NCBI RefSeq assembly: GCF_030272615.1
Contig: NC_081411.1
Coordinates: 37,576,640 to 37,640,639, forward strand
Source: Cryptomeria japonica
Taxonomy: Eukaryota; Streptophyta; Pinopsida; Cupressales; Cupressaceae
Direction of reading: 5' to 3'
Length of the DNA: 64,000 bases
A program made the translations under genes and the position numbers. Positions 12,370-24,283 of the stretch are shown one piece after another. The first letter of the stretch is position 1. The number at the start of each line of letters is the position of its first letter. A model generated the notes under the pieces. That model saw nothing but the letters and a program-made list of their open reading frames with translations. It ran no database searches and was not told where the DNA came from.

Positions 12370-13500
12370 AATTTCTTCAGATGGATAGTGTTGATCAGTT
12401 TGTGGAGATACTCTCCTTCCGATGTTTAGAGTTGATAGGAACTAGAGCCAAAAGTTGCACTAACGATATAGGGAGCTAGCCAGTTGGGTCCAAACTTCCC
12501 TTTGTTGTCTCGAAATTGTTGATTTTTAGGATTTTCTCTTATAACTAGGTCACCAACCTAAAATTCTTGGTGTCAAACCTTTTTGTTATATCCTCTAGAC
12601 ATTCTCTTTTGATACACTCTGAGATGATCAAACGCCACTTGCCGATGCTCATCTAGCAATTCGAGCTCTTGCAATCTAGATTTTCTATAGTCTTCATCAG
12701 TAACAAGACCTTGCAAAGAAACTCTTAGAGATGGTATTTCTACTTCAATAGGTACTACTGCTTCGGACCCATACACCAAAGAAAAAGGTGTAGCCCCAGC
12801 AGGTGTTCTGATACTTGTTCTATAAGCCCACAATGCAGGATTGAGTTGTAGATTCCAATCCTTCTTAGATTTCTTCACTGTTCTATGCAAGATAATCAGT
12901 AGGTTTTTGTTAGATGCCTCTGCTTGTCTATTAACTTGAGGGTAATATACTAATGACCAGTGTTGTTTTATTTTGAATTTCTCATAGAGTTCGTCTAGTT
13001 CTTTGTTCTTGAACTCTCCTCCATTATCTGTTATAATGGATGAAGGTATACCATACCTGTAGATGATATAATTAAGAATAAAGAGAGCTACTTGTTTGTC
13101 CGTTGCCTTGATGAGTGGAACCACTTCTACCCACTTAGTGAAGTACTCAGTGGTAGTGATAATAAATTTGTGTCCGTTAGATGATGCATGATATATTTGG
13201 CTAATTAGATCAAATGGCCACTATTGGAAGGGCCAGTGTGTCACAAAGGGTATGAGATCCCTTGCTTGAGTGTGTATAAGGTGCCCATGCAGCTGACACT
13301 TTTCATAGGTTTTAGCAAATTTTATAGCTTCTTTCTCCATGTCTGGCCAATGGTAGCCATCCCTTAGTAGTTTTCGTGCTAAAGTTAGATTGTTTGAATG
13401 AAATCCACAAACACCTTCATGAACCTTAGATAATGTGCATTAGGACTCCTCAATTTCTAGACATCTAAGAAAAGTATTATCTAAACCTCACCTGAATAGG
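12370..13500 (-). pseudogene. Tat-A integrase
   Basis: The minus strand encodes an integrase in one frame with stops. It has an N-terminal H2C2-type zinc finger region (about 13290-13440, including EKCQLHG). The core follows, with the catalytic Asp of SSIITDNGGEF and the third acidic position near PQVNRQAEASNKN. The C-terminal domain is VGDLVIRENPKNQQFRDNKG, ending near 12370 in a conserved LINTIHLKKF-like tail. The longest open part is 12573-13124. It inserts element DNA into the chromosome; here it is broken by nonsense codons. Confidence 0.88.
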
Positions 13501-13811
13501 TTGTTAGCAATAATGACATACCATGATGCATTTCGAATTAGGATCCTTTTTTCATTTCGGGAAAGATTAGCAGGGACAACTTGGTCACGTAGGTAAGAGT
13601 AAATGTGGCTATAATGAGATTAGTCATGTCCAATAATAGAATAGGCCATCTAGGACTCAGGAGAATCATAGGTAGGATAACATAACTCTTCCACTAGGAA
13701 TTCAAAGCAAAAATTAGATTCCTGTAGCTGTGGTATAGATGCCAAAGTGGCCATTGCATCCGCTGCTCTATTTGTTGTTCTGGGGATCTGCTGAAAGGAT
13801 ACAAAGGTAAA

Positions 13812-15650
13812 TTATTTCTTGAGATCATCCACCATTCTCTTATAAGGAATTAGTTTCTCATCTCTTATATGATATAGATCATTGACTTGGTTAATAATAA
13901 GTTGAGAATCTCCATAGATGTGTAATTCAAAAATCTTCCACTCGATGGCCAACTTGATCTTGTTTACCAAAGCTTCATATTCTGCACTGTTGTTTGTGCA
14001 AGGGAAGAAAATCTTGTAAGCTTTTGGAATTGAATATTTTTGAGGGGTAATAAAAAGTATTCCGGCACCAGAACCATGTTGAGTGAAAGACCCATCAAAG
14101 AACATCTTCCATGATTGTTTAGTAAGGTACATGATTGATTCATCTGGGAATTCTATATGTAGAGGTTGACTATCTTCAAGTGGAGCATCAGCAATTTGGT
14201 CTACAATAACCTATCCTTTGATGGCATTACGTTCCACATATTCAATATCAAATTCTATAAGAACCATGACCCATTTGGCCAATCTCCCTGTAAGCATTGC
14301 TTTACTGAGAAGATATTTGAGCAGATCAATCTTGGCTACCAGCTTAATAGAGTGTGCTAAGATATAGTGCCTTAATTTTTGCGATGCAAAGAAAAATGCC
14401 AAGCGTGCTTTCTCTATTATAATGTAGTTCATTTGATACGACACTGATGTTCTATTGATGTAATAGATAGCTCATTCTTTTTTATTGTCATCTTGTTGTG
14501 CCAGAAGTGCCCCTAGTGAAGTATCTGTAGCTGATATGTATAGAATCAATGGCTTACCTTGAATCGGTGGCATTAATATGGATGGATTAGAAAGATATTC
14601 TTCGATTTGTTGTAAATTTTGTTCATAATCTTTATCCCAGTTGTATTGAACTCCTTTCCTTAATACCTTCGTGAAGGGTTGAGCTTTGTTTGCTAGCGAG
14701 GATATAAAATGCCTTATTGATTGAAGACGACCCTGTAAACTTCGCATTTGATTGATATTATTGGGTGGAAGCATTTCCATTATAGCTTGGACCTTTTCAG
14801 GGTCAACCTCAATTCCTTTTTTTGAAATTATGTAACCAAGCAATTTTCTTGATGTTACTCCAAATGCAGACTTTTTAGGATTTAATCGGAGCTTGAATCT
14901 TTCCATTCTATCCAGTATAAGGCCTAGTTGTTGAATATGCGTAGATCTCTTCATGGTTTTTACTAGGGTGTCATCAACATAATCTTCCATGTTTTTATGC
15001 ATCATATTATGGAAGATAGTGGTTACTACTCTTTGGTAAGTAGCTCCTATGATCTTTAGCCCAAACAACATAACATTCTAATAGAAGGTTCCCCATGCAC
15101 ACGTGAAAGATATATTTTCTTGATCTTCAGGTGCTATCTTGATCTGATTGTAACCAGAGAATCCATCCATTAATGAATACATCTCATATCCAATAGTCAT
15201 ATCTATTATCATGTCAATATTGGGCAATGGAAAATCATCTTTCGAACATGCTTTGTTGAGATCACTAAAGTCTGTGTAAACTTTAATAGATTTGTCTACC
15301 TTTGATACAGGTACTATGTTTGATATCCATTCTACGTAGTCTATAGCTCTGATAAATCCAGCTTTTAGCAATTTCTCTAGTTTAGCCTTGACTAGCAGTG
15401 CCACATGAGGATGCATCTTATGGGTTTTTTGCTTGACTGGTTTAACTCCTGGTATAATAGAGAGATGATGCATGGTGAGATCAAGATCTAGTCCTGGCAT
15501 ATCTGAGTATGTCCTTGCAAAGTCGATTTTCTTTTCTAAAAAAAGGTTGCTGAAATCTTTTAACTCTTCTGCTGATAGTGATTGAGTTAAATGAATGATG
15601 TGTGGTGTCTCTTGGCTCCCAATGTTCACCAGCTGAGTTGGCTTGATCAA
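13812..15650 (-). pseudogene. Tat-A reverse transcriptase, RNase H and second (archaeal-type) RNase H
   Basis: One reading frame with several nonsense codons. RT: VYTDFSDLNKACSKDDFPLP carries the first catalytic Asp, and EDYVDDTLVKT is the intact YVDD box. A TAG near 15072-15077 replaces the expected Trp/Tyr region before MLFGLK. Classical RNase H remains lie at about 14211-14600 (ILYISATDTSLGALLAQQD). A second RNase H at 13812-14132 has FFDGSFTQHGSGAG, NNSAEYEAL and IYGDSQLI, giving the D-E-D acidic residues. The duplicated RNase H places the element in the Tat lineage. RT copies genomic RNA; RNase H removes the RNA strand. Confidence 0.9.
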
Positions 15651-15699
15651 TATGGAAGATCTCTCCTAGAAGTGACTTGGCAATATATCAAGTATCTCA

Positions 15700-17170
15700 C
15701 CTTCAGGCGCCTCAGAGAGGTTTTCACCTTTAGTTACATCCTTTATATTCTCTTTTTTAGATTCTTACACTGCCACAATGTGGTTTTCGCCATCAGGTCT
15801 TTTATTTTTATTTTTCTGATTTTTGTGATTAAGATACTTGATATCTGTTTCAGTGTTGTTGTCACTTTGTTCACTAGTGGAAGAGTTCATGGGTTCAACT
15901 GCATTGAGATAATAAGCTAACGTATAGTCATTGGCAAAAGTAGGTATGTTCAAGGGTTGGTTATAAAGAGTACAATCAATCAGTTCCGGATGCATTAAGG
16001 ATAAGGTTGGAATAGGCTCAAGGGAGTTCACGATACTATCATCATGGCTTCAAACCGACCAGTCGAGTTCCTGAAGACTACCTTGTGTATGTGTCTCGAG
16101 ACTAGGAAGCGTTATGATACGATTATCAAAGTTCATGTTAGTATTTATTGGACCTAACCCAAGTGACCTACTTCTAGCGTCGTCAACTACTTCAGAATGG
16201 ACTACTTACTGTGGTGTGACAGTAATAGGGTCAGCAGACAACATCTCAACATTCATGATAGAGTAGTCATAATGTGTTGTTGAATAATCGTTATTATAAA
16301 TAGAGCTCTTGCCTAAGTTATCAAAGTCATAAGATGAAGTTTCTAACTTGTCTTCAAGTGGCTTAGTAAAAGTATATATAGTATCAATACCCACATCCTT
16401 GATGCTGCAAGTTCCTTCATGATTTGGCTCATTAATTACCTATATTTGACACACTTGTGGACATAACTTTGATGGTTCTGTTAATCCCTATTGTTTGTTC
16501 CATTCAACTTCCTCTAGACTGATGACTGGTTTTGTTTCTATAGCTTCTAATTCTTCTTTTGTAGTTTTGTACCTGATTTGTCCTATCTCGTTAGAGGAAA
16601 AGTTAGTAGGTGAAGAAATTGCATGTGTGCTTTCTTCTTCTAATTGTTGTTCATAGTCTTCTTGTCTTTTTAGTCTAATTTATTCTATTTCCTTTTGCAT
16701 TTTTAGGCATATCATCTCTTGTGCATCATATGTGATATCACTGGATTGTTTAGGGGTTTCTGTAGTAGATGTATCTAAGAGATGGTCAAGACCCCATTCA
16801 TACTCATTTGAATCAGTTTCTGAATCATCTATTTGTTGTCTACCGATATATATGACCAGAATGTTCAGTGGTGCAAACAATTCTCTAATTTTGTATACTT
16901 CATCTCTCATATCCTCTAGGACTTCTACTTCCTATGGTATTATAGCTGATATAATTGGATGTTGATTACCAATTGTTTTCTCTCTGGGTGGGCAATTATT
17001 TTTGTTCATCATCACACCCTTCCAAAGTTTGTTGAGTATTAATTTCTTGTGTCGTTAAAGGTAGTACCTTTTTCTTCCACTGAGGCTGATGGTGGGACAT
17101 GTGCTTCTGATCTGATGTCTTTCTTGGGTCATATCCCAGTCCAGCTTTATCATTGACAGACTTAGTTTGT
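15700..17170 (-). pseudogene. Tat-A protease-RT linker region
   Basis: Open fragments (15765-16031, 16206-16394, 16680-16910) in the same frame as the RT are rich in Ser, Thr, Asn, Asp and Glu and have no recognised domain. Upstream of about 17,000 the coding continues in another frame (gag-protease), so a frame change lies between about 16,950 and 17,170. Whether this is an indel or a natural frameshift cannot be told from one copy. Confidence 0.6.
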
Positions 17171-17172
17171 AA

Positions 17173-18300
17173 CTAGATAGGTTCAACAATACCTTTTTGA
17201 TGTTTTCCTAGAGGACCAATACCTAAATATCCCTTTTGTTGAAGCGTCTTATAGTCTAGACCATATTGTGTCAGGGAAATCTCACAATGTCGTATTTCTT
17301 TGTTTGCATTGTCTTCTTTGAAAAGTGATTTAAGAACATCATCCTCTTCTATTTCACCTACAAGAGAAGTAGAGGATTGTAGAAACAGACCATCATACAT
17401 GACTTTTGGAGTTGAAGTTTGTGGCTTCATAATCTTTGATGGTTTTCCTAACTATCTTGGTGATGGAGGAAGAGACATTAGTGAGAGTATAGGCTCTATC
17501 TTATAGCCATCTATGCTAGTGTTTGCAATTTTAAATTTATTTTGTAAATATTTCAGCAAAGATTCTGAACTTTCAGTTGTAGAGGTTGCTCTATTATGAG
17601 GAACAAAAGTATCAACACTCTACGTTAATGCATTGCAAGTATAGCTTGTATCGGCAAGAATAATGATTTCAACTCCATTATAAGGAAACTTCAAGCACTG
17701 ATGATACGTAGATAGTACTACTTTCATTTCATGAATCCATGGCCTACCCAGTAAGATGTTGTATGAAAGATGAGGATCTAGGATCTGAAAAATGACATAT
17801 CTTTCTACAGGTCCTAGTCTGATTGGTAATAGTACCAGACCCTTAGAAGTTCTTTCTTCTTCATCATAAGCCTTGATTGTTATCTTCTTTGTTGGATCAA
17901 TAACATTTTCAGAAAATCCCAACTGTGTCAGCAGATTGTAGGTACAAATATTCAACCCAATGCCTACATCTATCAAAACATGTTTAACGCAGTGTTTATG
18001 GATCATGGCTTCAATGTGTAATGGCTGGTTATGTGGGTGACTCAGTGAGTTATCATCTTCTTCAGAGAAAGGGAGGTAATGAGGTGAGGTCAGGTGACCC
18101 ACCATAGATTGAAACCGATCTACGTCTAAATCTTTAGGGAAACTCATGGTAAGTAGAGACTTGTCTAGGACCTCTTTATGAGTAGAAGAGATCTTAAGCA
18201 GTTCCAAAATTGAGATTTGAGCATTGGTTCTCTTTAATTATTCGACAATACTATAACCAGGAGAAGACAATGAAGCTGGTTGTTTTGGTTTGGCCATGAT
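17173..18300 (-). pseudogene. Tat-A aspartic protease
   Basis: The 17620-18207 fragment contains a retroviral-type aspartic protease: VLIDVGIGLNICTYNLL, then NILLGRPWIHEM. The catalytic Asp is kept, but the flanking DGGAG seen in Tat-C is altered to DVGIG, which probably impairs the active site. 17173-17430 continues the same frame after a stop. It would cleave the Gag-Pol polyprotein. Confidence 0.82.
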
Positions 18301-18399
18301 TGTGTCTATTTGTCTATTTGGTAGATTTGATGTTGTTTGATCGAAGGTTGAGGAACTAGCTTTTGGGAGAGTAATCTTCCTTGGAGCATGAGTCATGGT

Positions 18400-20186
18400 A
18401 TTAGCAGTTTGTGCTTGACTTTGGTGATCCTAGACTATGATCACATTGCAATATTCAGTTTGAGCAGATTCAATCATGTTGATCACATTATCATTGTTAG
18501 TGTAGGCATAATTGACTCTAGCTCCTCCCTTGGATTTTGAGGAATCTCCTTATTCATAAGTCGGTAAGGGATCTTTAAAGGCCTTATGATCGACATTAGT
18601 CATGTGATTTCCAACAACGATCTTTCTTGCGTCAATGAGATCTTGGATTTCATGTCAGAGTTTCATGCAAATATTTATGTTATGTCCCTTGTTCCGATGG
18701 TAGTCATAGTATTCATTTTCTCTCCATCATTTGGGTCTAATTTCTGGGTCATATGATCTAGAATTGTTTGGCAATGTTATCAGATTATTTGCCAATAAGG
18801 TTTTGAAAGCTGATTCATATGACTCATCTAGAGGAGTAAAATCATGCTTAGGATTTGAAAGCCAAGGCTTTTCTTTAAACCATTCTCTTATTTTCTTTGG
18901 AGGATTTTCTACCGCTGTTTCAGCTGCCTTGAGTGCTTGCATGCCACTGGCCAAGTTAAATATTGTGGATTTTGTTTTTCCTTGGAAAGTATCTACCACT
19001 CCATCACTAACAACATTTCTATTGTTATATTTTTCGTATTTCCAGTACTTTCTCTTTTCTTTAGAGCTAGAACCTTGCGGTGTTTCTTTCCAAATTGATA
19101 TATCTCCCTTGTTTATAAGCACATCTTCCATTCTGGGGGCATTATCTACCATTTTGTTGAGTGAAGGATATACTTGCATCTAGACACTGTACTTTAATTC
19201 AAGGATTATGTTGTTGACAAAGATATCCATTTTCTCAAGATTTGGGATAGTCTGTGAATATCTAGAGAACATCTTTCTCCATCATTGGAGAAAAGTGAGA
19301 AAGGGTTCTCTTGTCTTTTGCTTGGTATTGCGAAGCTCTATCATAGTAACACGATGTCGAATGTTGTATGAGTATTGTTGTAAAAATAGTTGGATTAGTT
19401 CTTCGAACGTTTTTATTCCTTTGGGTAGACTTGAGAACCATTCCATTGCTTGAACCCCTAAACTCCTTGGGAAAAGGTGCATGAGGTATGTTTGGTCATG
19501 CATGAACTCCATACAGGCAGCACAAAATTCTCTGACATGATCTTGAGGATCTGAGGTACCATCATATTTGTCAAATTTTTAGATCTCAACTCATGAAGGA
19601 AATGGAGGCATGTAAAGGGTTTTGTCAAATGGGAATGGGCATATTATGTCCAATGAATATTGTTTTGGTGTTTTATCTTTGTTTTGTAGTTTTATGACTG
19701 CAATTTGTGATGTTTGCCTATTTTTCCCCATGGTGTCTCTTCCTCTTTAGTGACGAGGGCCTCCACATTATAACCAGTAGGGAGTTTGGCACCTTACTTT
19801 GCTAATTCTAGGAAATAGTCTTCTTTTTCCCTAGCCATGATGACCTTCATCATTTTTTGAAACTCTTTATCATTCTGACATCTATGTACTTCGGCTTCGA
19901 AAGGTTCAGGAAGTTCACATTTAGTTGATGAGGAATCACTATCAGTGGCATGATTGTTGAAGTCGTCATGAGTGTATCATTTATTAGCTTCTCTTTCATG
20001 TCTTTCCCCAGACATGGTGGGAGATAGGGGCTGACCAAAGATTGGTATATCGTGAACTAGTATTTGTGATGAGGATGGTTTATTTTGAAAGAGGTTTCCT
20101 TCAAAGAATGGATTGTCATTTGATGAAAAAGGTGTTTCTTTTCCTTTGTTTGTTTTGCTATGAGAGTTTCTGGTTTGAGCAAACAT
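18400..20186 (-). pseudogene. Tat-A gag
   Basis: The minus strand encodes a Retrotrans_gag capsid region (about 19282-19512: LMHLFPRSLGVQAMEWFSSL and a downstream RNTKQKTREPFLTFLQ). It continues through 18727-19179 to a short knuckle-like motif, YDYHRNKGHNINICMKL, near 18690. The N-terminal part (19850-20186) is in another frame. Nonsense codons interrupt it repeatedly. Gag packages the element RNA. It is homologous to the Tat-C gag at 58031-60094. Confidence 0.82.
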
Positions 20187-20189
20187 TTG

Positions 20190-22230
20190 TAACCAACAGG
20201 ATTGAGTGCTAAATGTGTTGCAGAAGTCAAGATCAAATTGTAGCTAGTAGTTCATTTAAAGTAGTGATTTGAGAGAAGTAATTAAGATCTGGTCTAGTTT
20301 CAGGAATGATCTATCCTGTGTAAGGTGTTATCTAAGTTAACTTAGGTTTGATAAGATGTTGTTTGAACTAGCTAAGATCTGATCAACAAAATCATGCAAT
20401 GTAATGACAGGGGTACACTTATCAAGGTTGTTTATGCTTAGGAGGAAGATAACCAATTTTATGCTCATTGTAGACTGGTTTAGGCAAGTTTGACTGTTTA
20501 GGACTAATAAGATCAAGAATTCATATGATAGAGGATTGGACAGAGACAAGATTCTGATAGACCGAGTTTCAATGATTGATGACTACCAGTTTTTGATAAG
20601 GACTGATGTTTCAATGACTGACAGAGACCAGTTTGGACATAGACAAAGTTTATCACTAAGTTATTAGATATTGTTTGATTTTTTTCTCTAGTTTCAATAT
20701 TTCATTTTTCAATTTTAGGGATGAAAACACAAAAAACATGCAAGATAAATAACAGTTCAATCACAACACGCTAACCCTATGGAAGTTGGCTTAGAGAAGA
20801 AAACCTTTTCTTGTTGACTTGGGTACACACCCAATAGCTAATTAGAATACGGTCACTAAGTCTCATGTAATGGATTCTCAACGCCATATTAGCTGACTCC
20901 AAATGCTAATGGGGGCACGATATGGCAAGTATCTTGGGAGAGTTACTATCTCTCTTGCACAAAAATTATCAACCTTTCAGAGGTGAATCAGGTAGCTCCT
21001 AATCTTATAATTCTTAGTTAGGAATTCCATTTGAAATTACCCCTTGAAGTCACGCAAGCATGATTGAGGCCTATAGCCCGACAAGGTACTGAAACAAGTT
21101 GTAATCACGTAAACGTGATTGAGACCATGAGGCCCTACAAAATGCTCTATATGAGAGATCTCAAAGAGAAAACTCAAATAATCCCATCCTCTGAGACTTT
21201 AATCACTAGAGGCCTATTTATTATAGTGAGTTGGAATTCTCAGGTCCAACTGTACTCACTTGGGTCATTCTCATAGGGTGATTACTTTTTCCCACTGTGA
21301 CAGGCCCGCTAAAGGTACACAAATCTCAAAACATAGAAAAAAGCTTTGAGGGTCTAGATTTCTGATTGTCTATCAAAGACAAGAGCATACTCTCCTACCT
21401 CTTAGATTTTTCTAAAAACATGAAAGACATATTTTTTCTTTAACCAGATAGCAATTTAAGTGCCTAAGAAAATACTAAATGAATACACAATGTTTAGTCA
21501 ATTCTCCTTAGGTAACTTGCAAAACCAATATGTCATTAGTCATTTTCATCTTGATTCTTTGGCGAGCATATGTTTGATTGATAGATTCTTTGACAAGTGT
21601 CCTGCAAAAATTAAAAGCCCAAAATTAGTTGCCAAAATGACATAAAAAAAAATCATCAAAAGAAAATTCTATCATGCAAACTGTAAATTATACTAATCTA
21701 ACAAGAATTTCCATTTTTTATGACTATCCTAGTTATGACAGTTTTGATAGTACTGCACTCTATTATTTATAACTTTTGAACCAAAGATAATTTGGAAAAT
21801 CACTTCGGTGGACATATGAAAAATGTGGTTCTACAGAACATATTAAAATTTGGGTTAGATCCAACAGTTAAATAAAACATTATGCCATCCAAGCAGAGAC
21901 CATTTGTGACTGTCATAGAAGAATAAGTAAAATGATAGTACTTCACTCTGTCATTCATAACTTTCAAACCAAAATTTTTGAAGACAATCACTTTGGTGAA
22001 ACTGTAGAAAACTTGGTTTTAAACAAAATATAAAACATGACTTTAGATCCAACAGTTCAATAAAAAGTTATTCTATCTAAATCGAGACCATGTTTGACTG
22101 TCACAGAAGAACAAGGAAAAAGAAAAAATTTTATTTGCAAATTTAACACATGTTTATTAGTTATAAAAACCAAACATTAAATTTGTTCAAGAAACATTAG
22201 AAATCTTTTAGTCATGGGTTTGAGCCCCAT
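20190..22230 (-). other. Tat-A untranslated leader
   Basis: About 2 kb between the primer site and gag with no recognised coding content. Two related stretches near 21730-21900 and 21895-22110 ('catttgtgactgtcatagaag', 'tttgactgtcacagaagaac', 'cactttggtgaa') form a degenerate tandem repeat. Confidence 0.55.
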
Positions 22231-22241
22231 AGTTGGCGCCA
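22205..22241 (-). promoter_or_regulatory. Tat-A primer-binding site, tRNA-Lys-like
   Basis: On the minus strand, four bases after the 5' LTR, the sequence starts TGGCGCCAACTATGGGGC and continues through a T-arm-like stretch. It corresponds closely to the complement of the 3' end of plant tRNA-Lys (TGGCGCCCACCGTGGGGC). It primes minus-strand DNA synthesis. Confidence 0.75.
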
Positions 22242-22245
22242 AATA

Positions 22246-23376
22246 TGTGTGTGTGAAAAGTGGACCTGTATCTGTATCTGGAATACACAACACTTCAACT
22301 AAGTCATTAGATGCATGGTTAGTAAATCAATAATCAATGAATAACAAACCATTACAAAGTGACCCAATACCTTTTAGTAGATGCGAGTTTAGATTTCTCT
22401 CATATTGCTAAGCTATCCAGTGACTAGACAACACCTAAATGAAGGATTTTTAAATCTATATGATCATGAATATGAGCTAAACGGATGCAAGATTTAAGCT
22501 AGATATGCAAGATTAATCTAACACGATTTAAGCAATATTAAGCTAAATGATTTAAGAAATATGAAATAACTAATATGCAATATTTGAATGTAAATTCTCA
22601 ATGAACCTAGAGCAAAAATGATATAATAACAATATATTCTCTAGGATTTTTTAATGAGAGATGAGAGCCCAAATTTATAGAAAATTCAGAAAGAAACCAA
22701 CGGTTGAGATCAAATGATGATGAGCGGTCAAGATTTCCAAGAGAAAGCACAATCTAGGTGAATTGATGTGATTGGATGATTTTCTCAGTTTTAAAGGAAA
22801 TTGAACTAAAATTAAGATAAAACTGATTTATTCTCTATTTCATTCAATTTTAATATTTAATTGCTTTAATTTCTTTCTTTGAGATTATTTATCAATTTTT
22901 AATTTGTTTTTTTCAAGATTATCTCCAATTGACTTCTTTTCTCAAATTTTTAATTCTTTTTTGGTCAATTAATTCCTTTTTTGATTTATTTCCATTTCTG
23001 AAGATTTGTGCTCATAATTTCTGATTCCTCTTTCTTGATTTGTTTCCTTTTTTGAAGATTTATGACAATTTTTATTTATATTTCAAATTAGTTCCTCTTT
23101 TTGCTGATTTAATGGAAAATTGATTTATTTAATTAAAGATGCCAGGATATTTAATAAAATAAATAAGATAATTGTTTAAAATGATTTACTTGGAATGATC
23201 AATTAATTAAATAAATATTTAATTAATATTGGTTGATTAATTTGCCATGTGACATTTGATGATTTTAGAAATTAATTGTGTGTTCAAGATTGTTTTAATT
23301 GCCTTTGGTTAGGACCTTGGTGACATTGTCGAGATTAGGGGCTCATGGTTTAGATGACCATTTTTAGGGTATTACA
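22246..23376 (-). repeat. Tat-A 5' LTR (1,131 bp)
   Basis: Same TGTGTGTGTG...GTATTACA ends as 8722-9816. It carries an additional T-rich segment near 22855-22915 not present in the other LTR. Confidence 0.93.
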
Positions 23377-23381
23377 CATGC
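23377..23381. repeat. Target-site duplication of Tat-A, right copy (CATGC)
   Basis: Matches 8717-8721. Removing Tat-A plus one copy restores the integrase frame of Chromo-B. Confidence 0.9.
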
Positions 23382-24283
23382 ACTGCATCTGATGTCTTCT
23401 TACAAGGTATGAAATGCATCATCTTCGAGAATCTATCCACCACCACAAATTTAGAATTATTTCCTCTATGTGTCTTAGTTAATCCAAGTATTAAATCCAT
23501 GCTTATGTCTTCCCAAGGTCTCTCTGGTACTGTCAAAGGCTTATAAAATCCCACGTTTTGACTATTACCATTTGTAACTTGACAATTTCTACAGCTCTAC
23601 ACAAACTTCCTAACATCCTTATGAATTTGAGGCCAAAAGTAATGTTCACTCACCAATGCTACTATTTTATCAACACCAAAGTGTCTGGCTAATCCTCCAC
23701 TATGTTTCTCCTTTATCAGATTCTCCCTCATAGAACTCTTAGATATACACAACTTAATTGCTCTGAATAACATCCTATCCTAAATGAAATAATCCAACAA
23801 CTGACTTATGTCCACCATAACTGGTTCTCTACATTCTCTCCAAGGTTCTGCAAAATCTGGGTCATTATCATACAAGATCTTCAACTCATCAAATCCTAAT
23901 ATTGTCACTCTCATCTATGTCAGCAAATTCCTCCTTCTACTTAGTGCATCAACAAATTTGTTTGATTTCACACTTTTATGCTTCAACATAGGTGTAACTC
24001 TGCAAAAATTCTACCCATCTTAAATGTCTCTTATTCAACTTACTCTGAGTGTTCAAGTACTGCAAGGCTTAATGGTCATTATACAACACAAAATCTTTAG
24101 GGAACAGCTAATGTCTCCATTTCTTCAAGGCTTGAATTATGTCATCAAATTAATCATCATACATTGAATATCTTCTCCTGACATCATTCAACTTTTCAAT
24201 GAAATAAGCTACTGCTCTCCCTTCCAAACTCAATACTGCTCCAATTTTGTTCTCACTTGCATCACAGTCCACTTTGTTGGGAA
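23377..24283 (-). pseudogene. Chromo-B: RNase H, zinc finger and integrase N-terminal half (5' part of split element)
   Basis: The minus strand, from 24283 downward, has an RNase H segment (VDCDASENKIGAVLSLEGRA, VAYFIEKLNDVRRRYSMYD). A CCHC/H2C2 linker follows near 23560-23720 ([10 protein letters not shown]), then the integrase start at 23372-23554 ([36 protein letters not shown]). The frame breaks exactly at the Tat-A insertion and resumes at 8721. RT, protease, gag and the 5' LTR are absent: homology stops near 24275-24283, where unrelated sequence beginning TGTTGGGAATTC takes over. Confidence 0.82.

Larger units (their letters stand above)
8722..23376 (-). mobile_element. Tat-A: 14.7-kb Ty3/gypsy (Tat-like) retrotransposon, defective
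   Basis: Complete structure on the minus strand: 5' LTR 22246-23376, tRNA-Lys-like primer site, leader, gag, protease, RT, RNase H, a second RNase H of the archaeal type, integrase, a 2.5-kb 3' region, polypurine tract, and 3' LTR 8722-9816. Both LTRs run TG...CA and are flanked by the 5-bp duplication CATGC. The second RNase H between RT/RNase H and integrase is the hallmark of the plant Tat lineage. It landed inside the integrase of Chromo-B. Coding frames carry many stops and at least one shift, so it is dead. The two LTRs differ by a roughly 36-bp length change plus scattered substitutions. Confidence 0.92.

Noticed and set aside
22205-22241. A tRNA-Lys gene fragment
   Set aside because: It lies at the primer-site position four bases from the LTR and lacks the 5' half of a tRNA.
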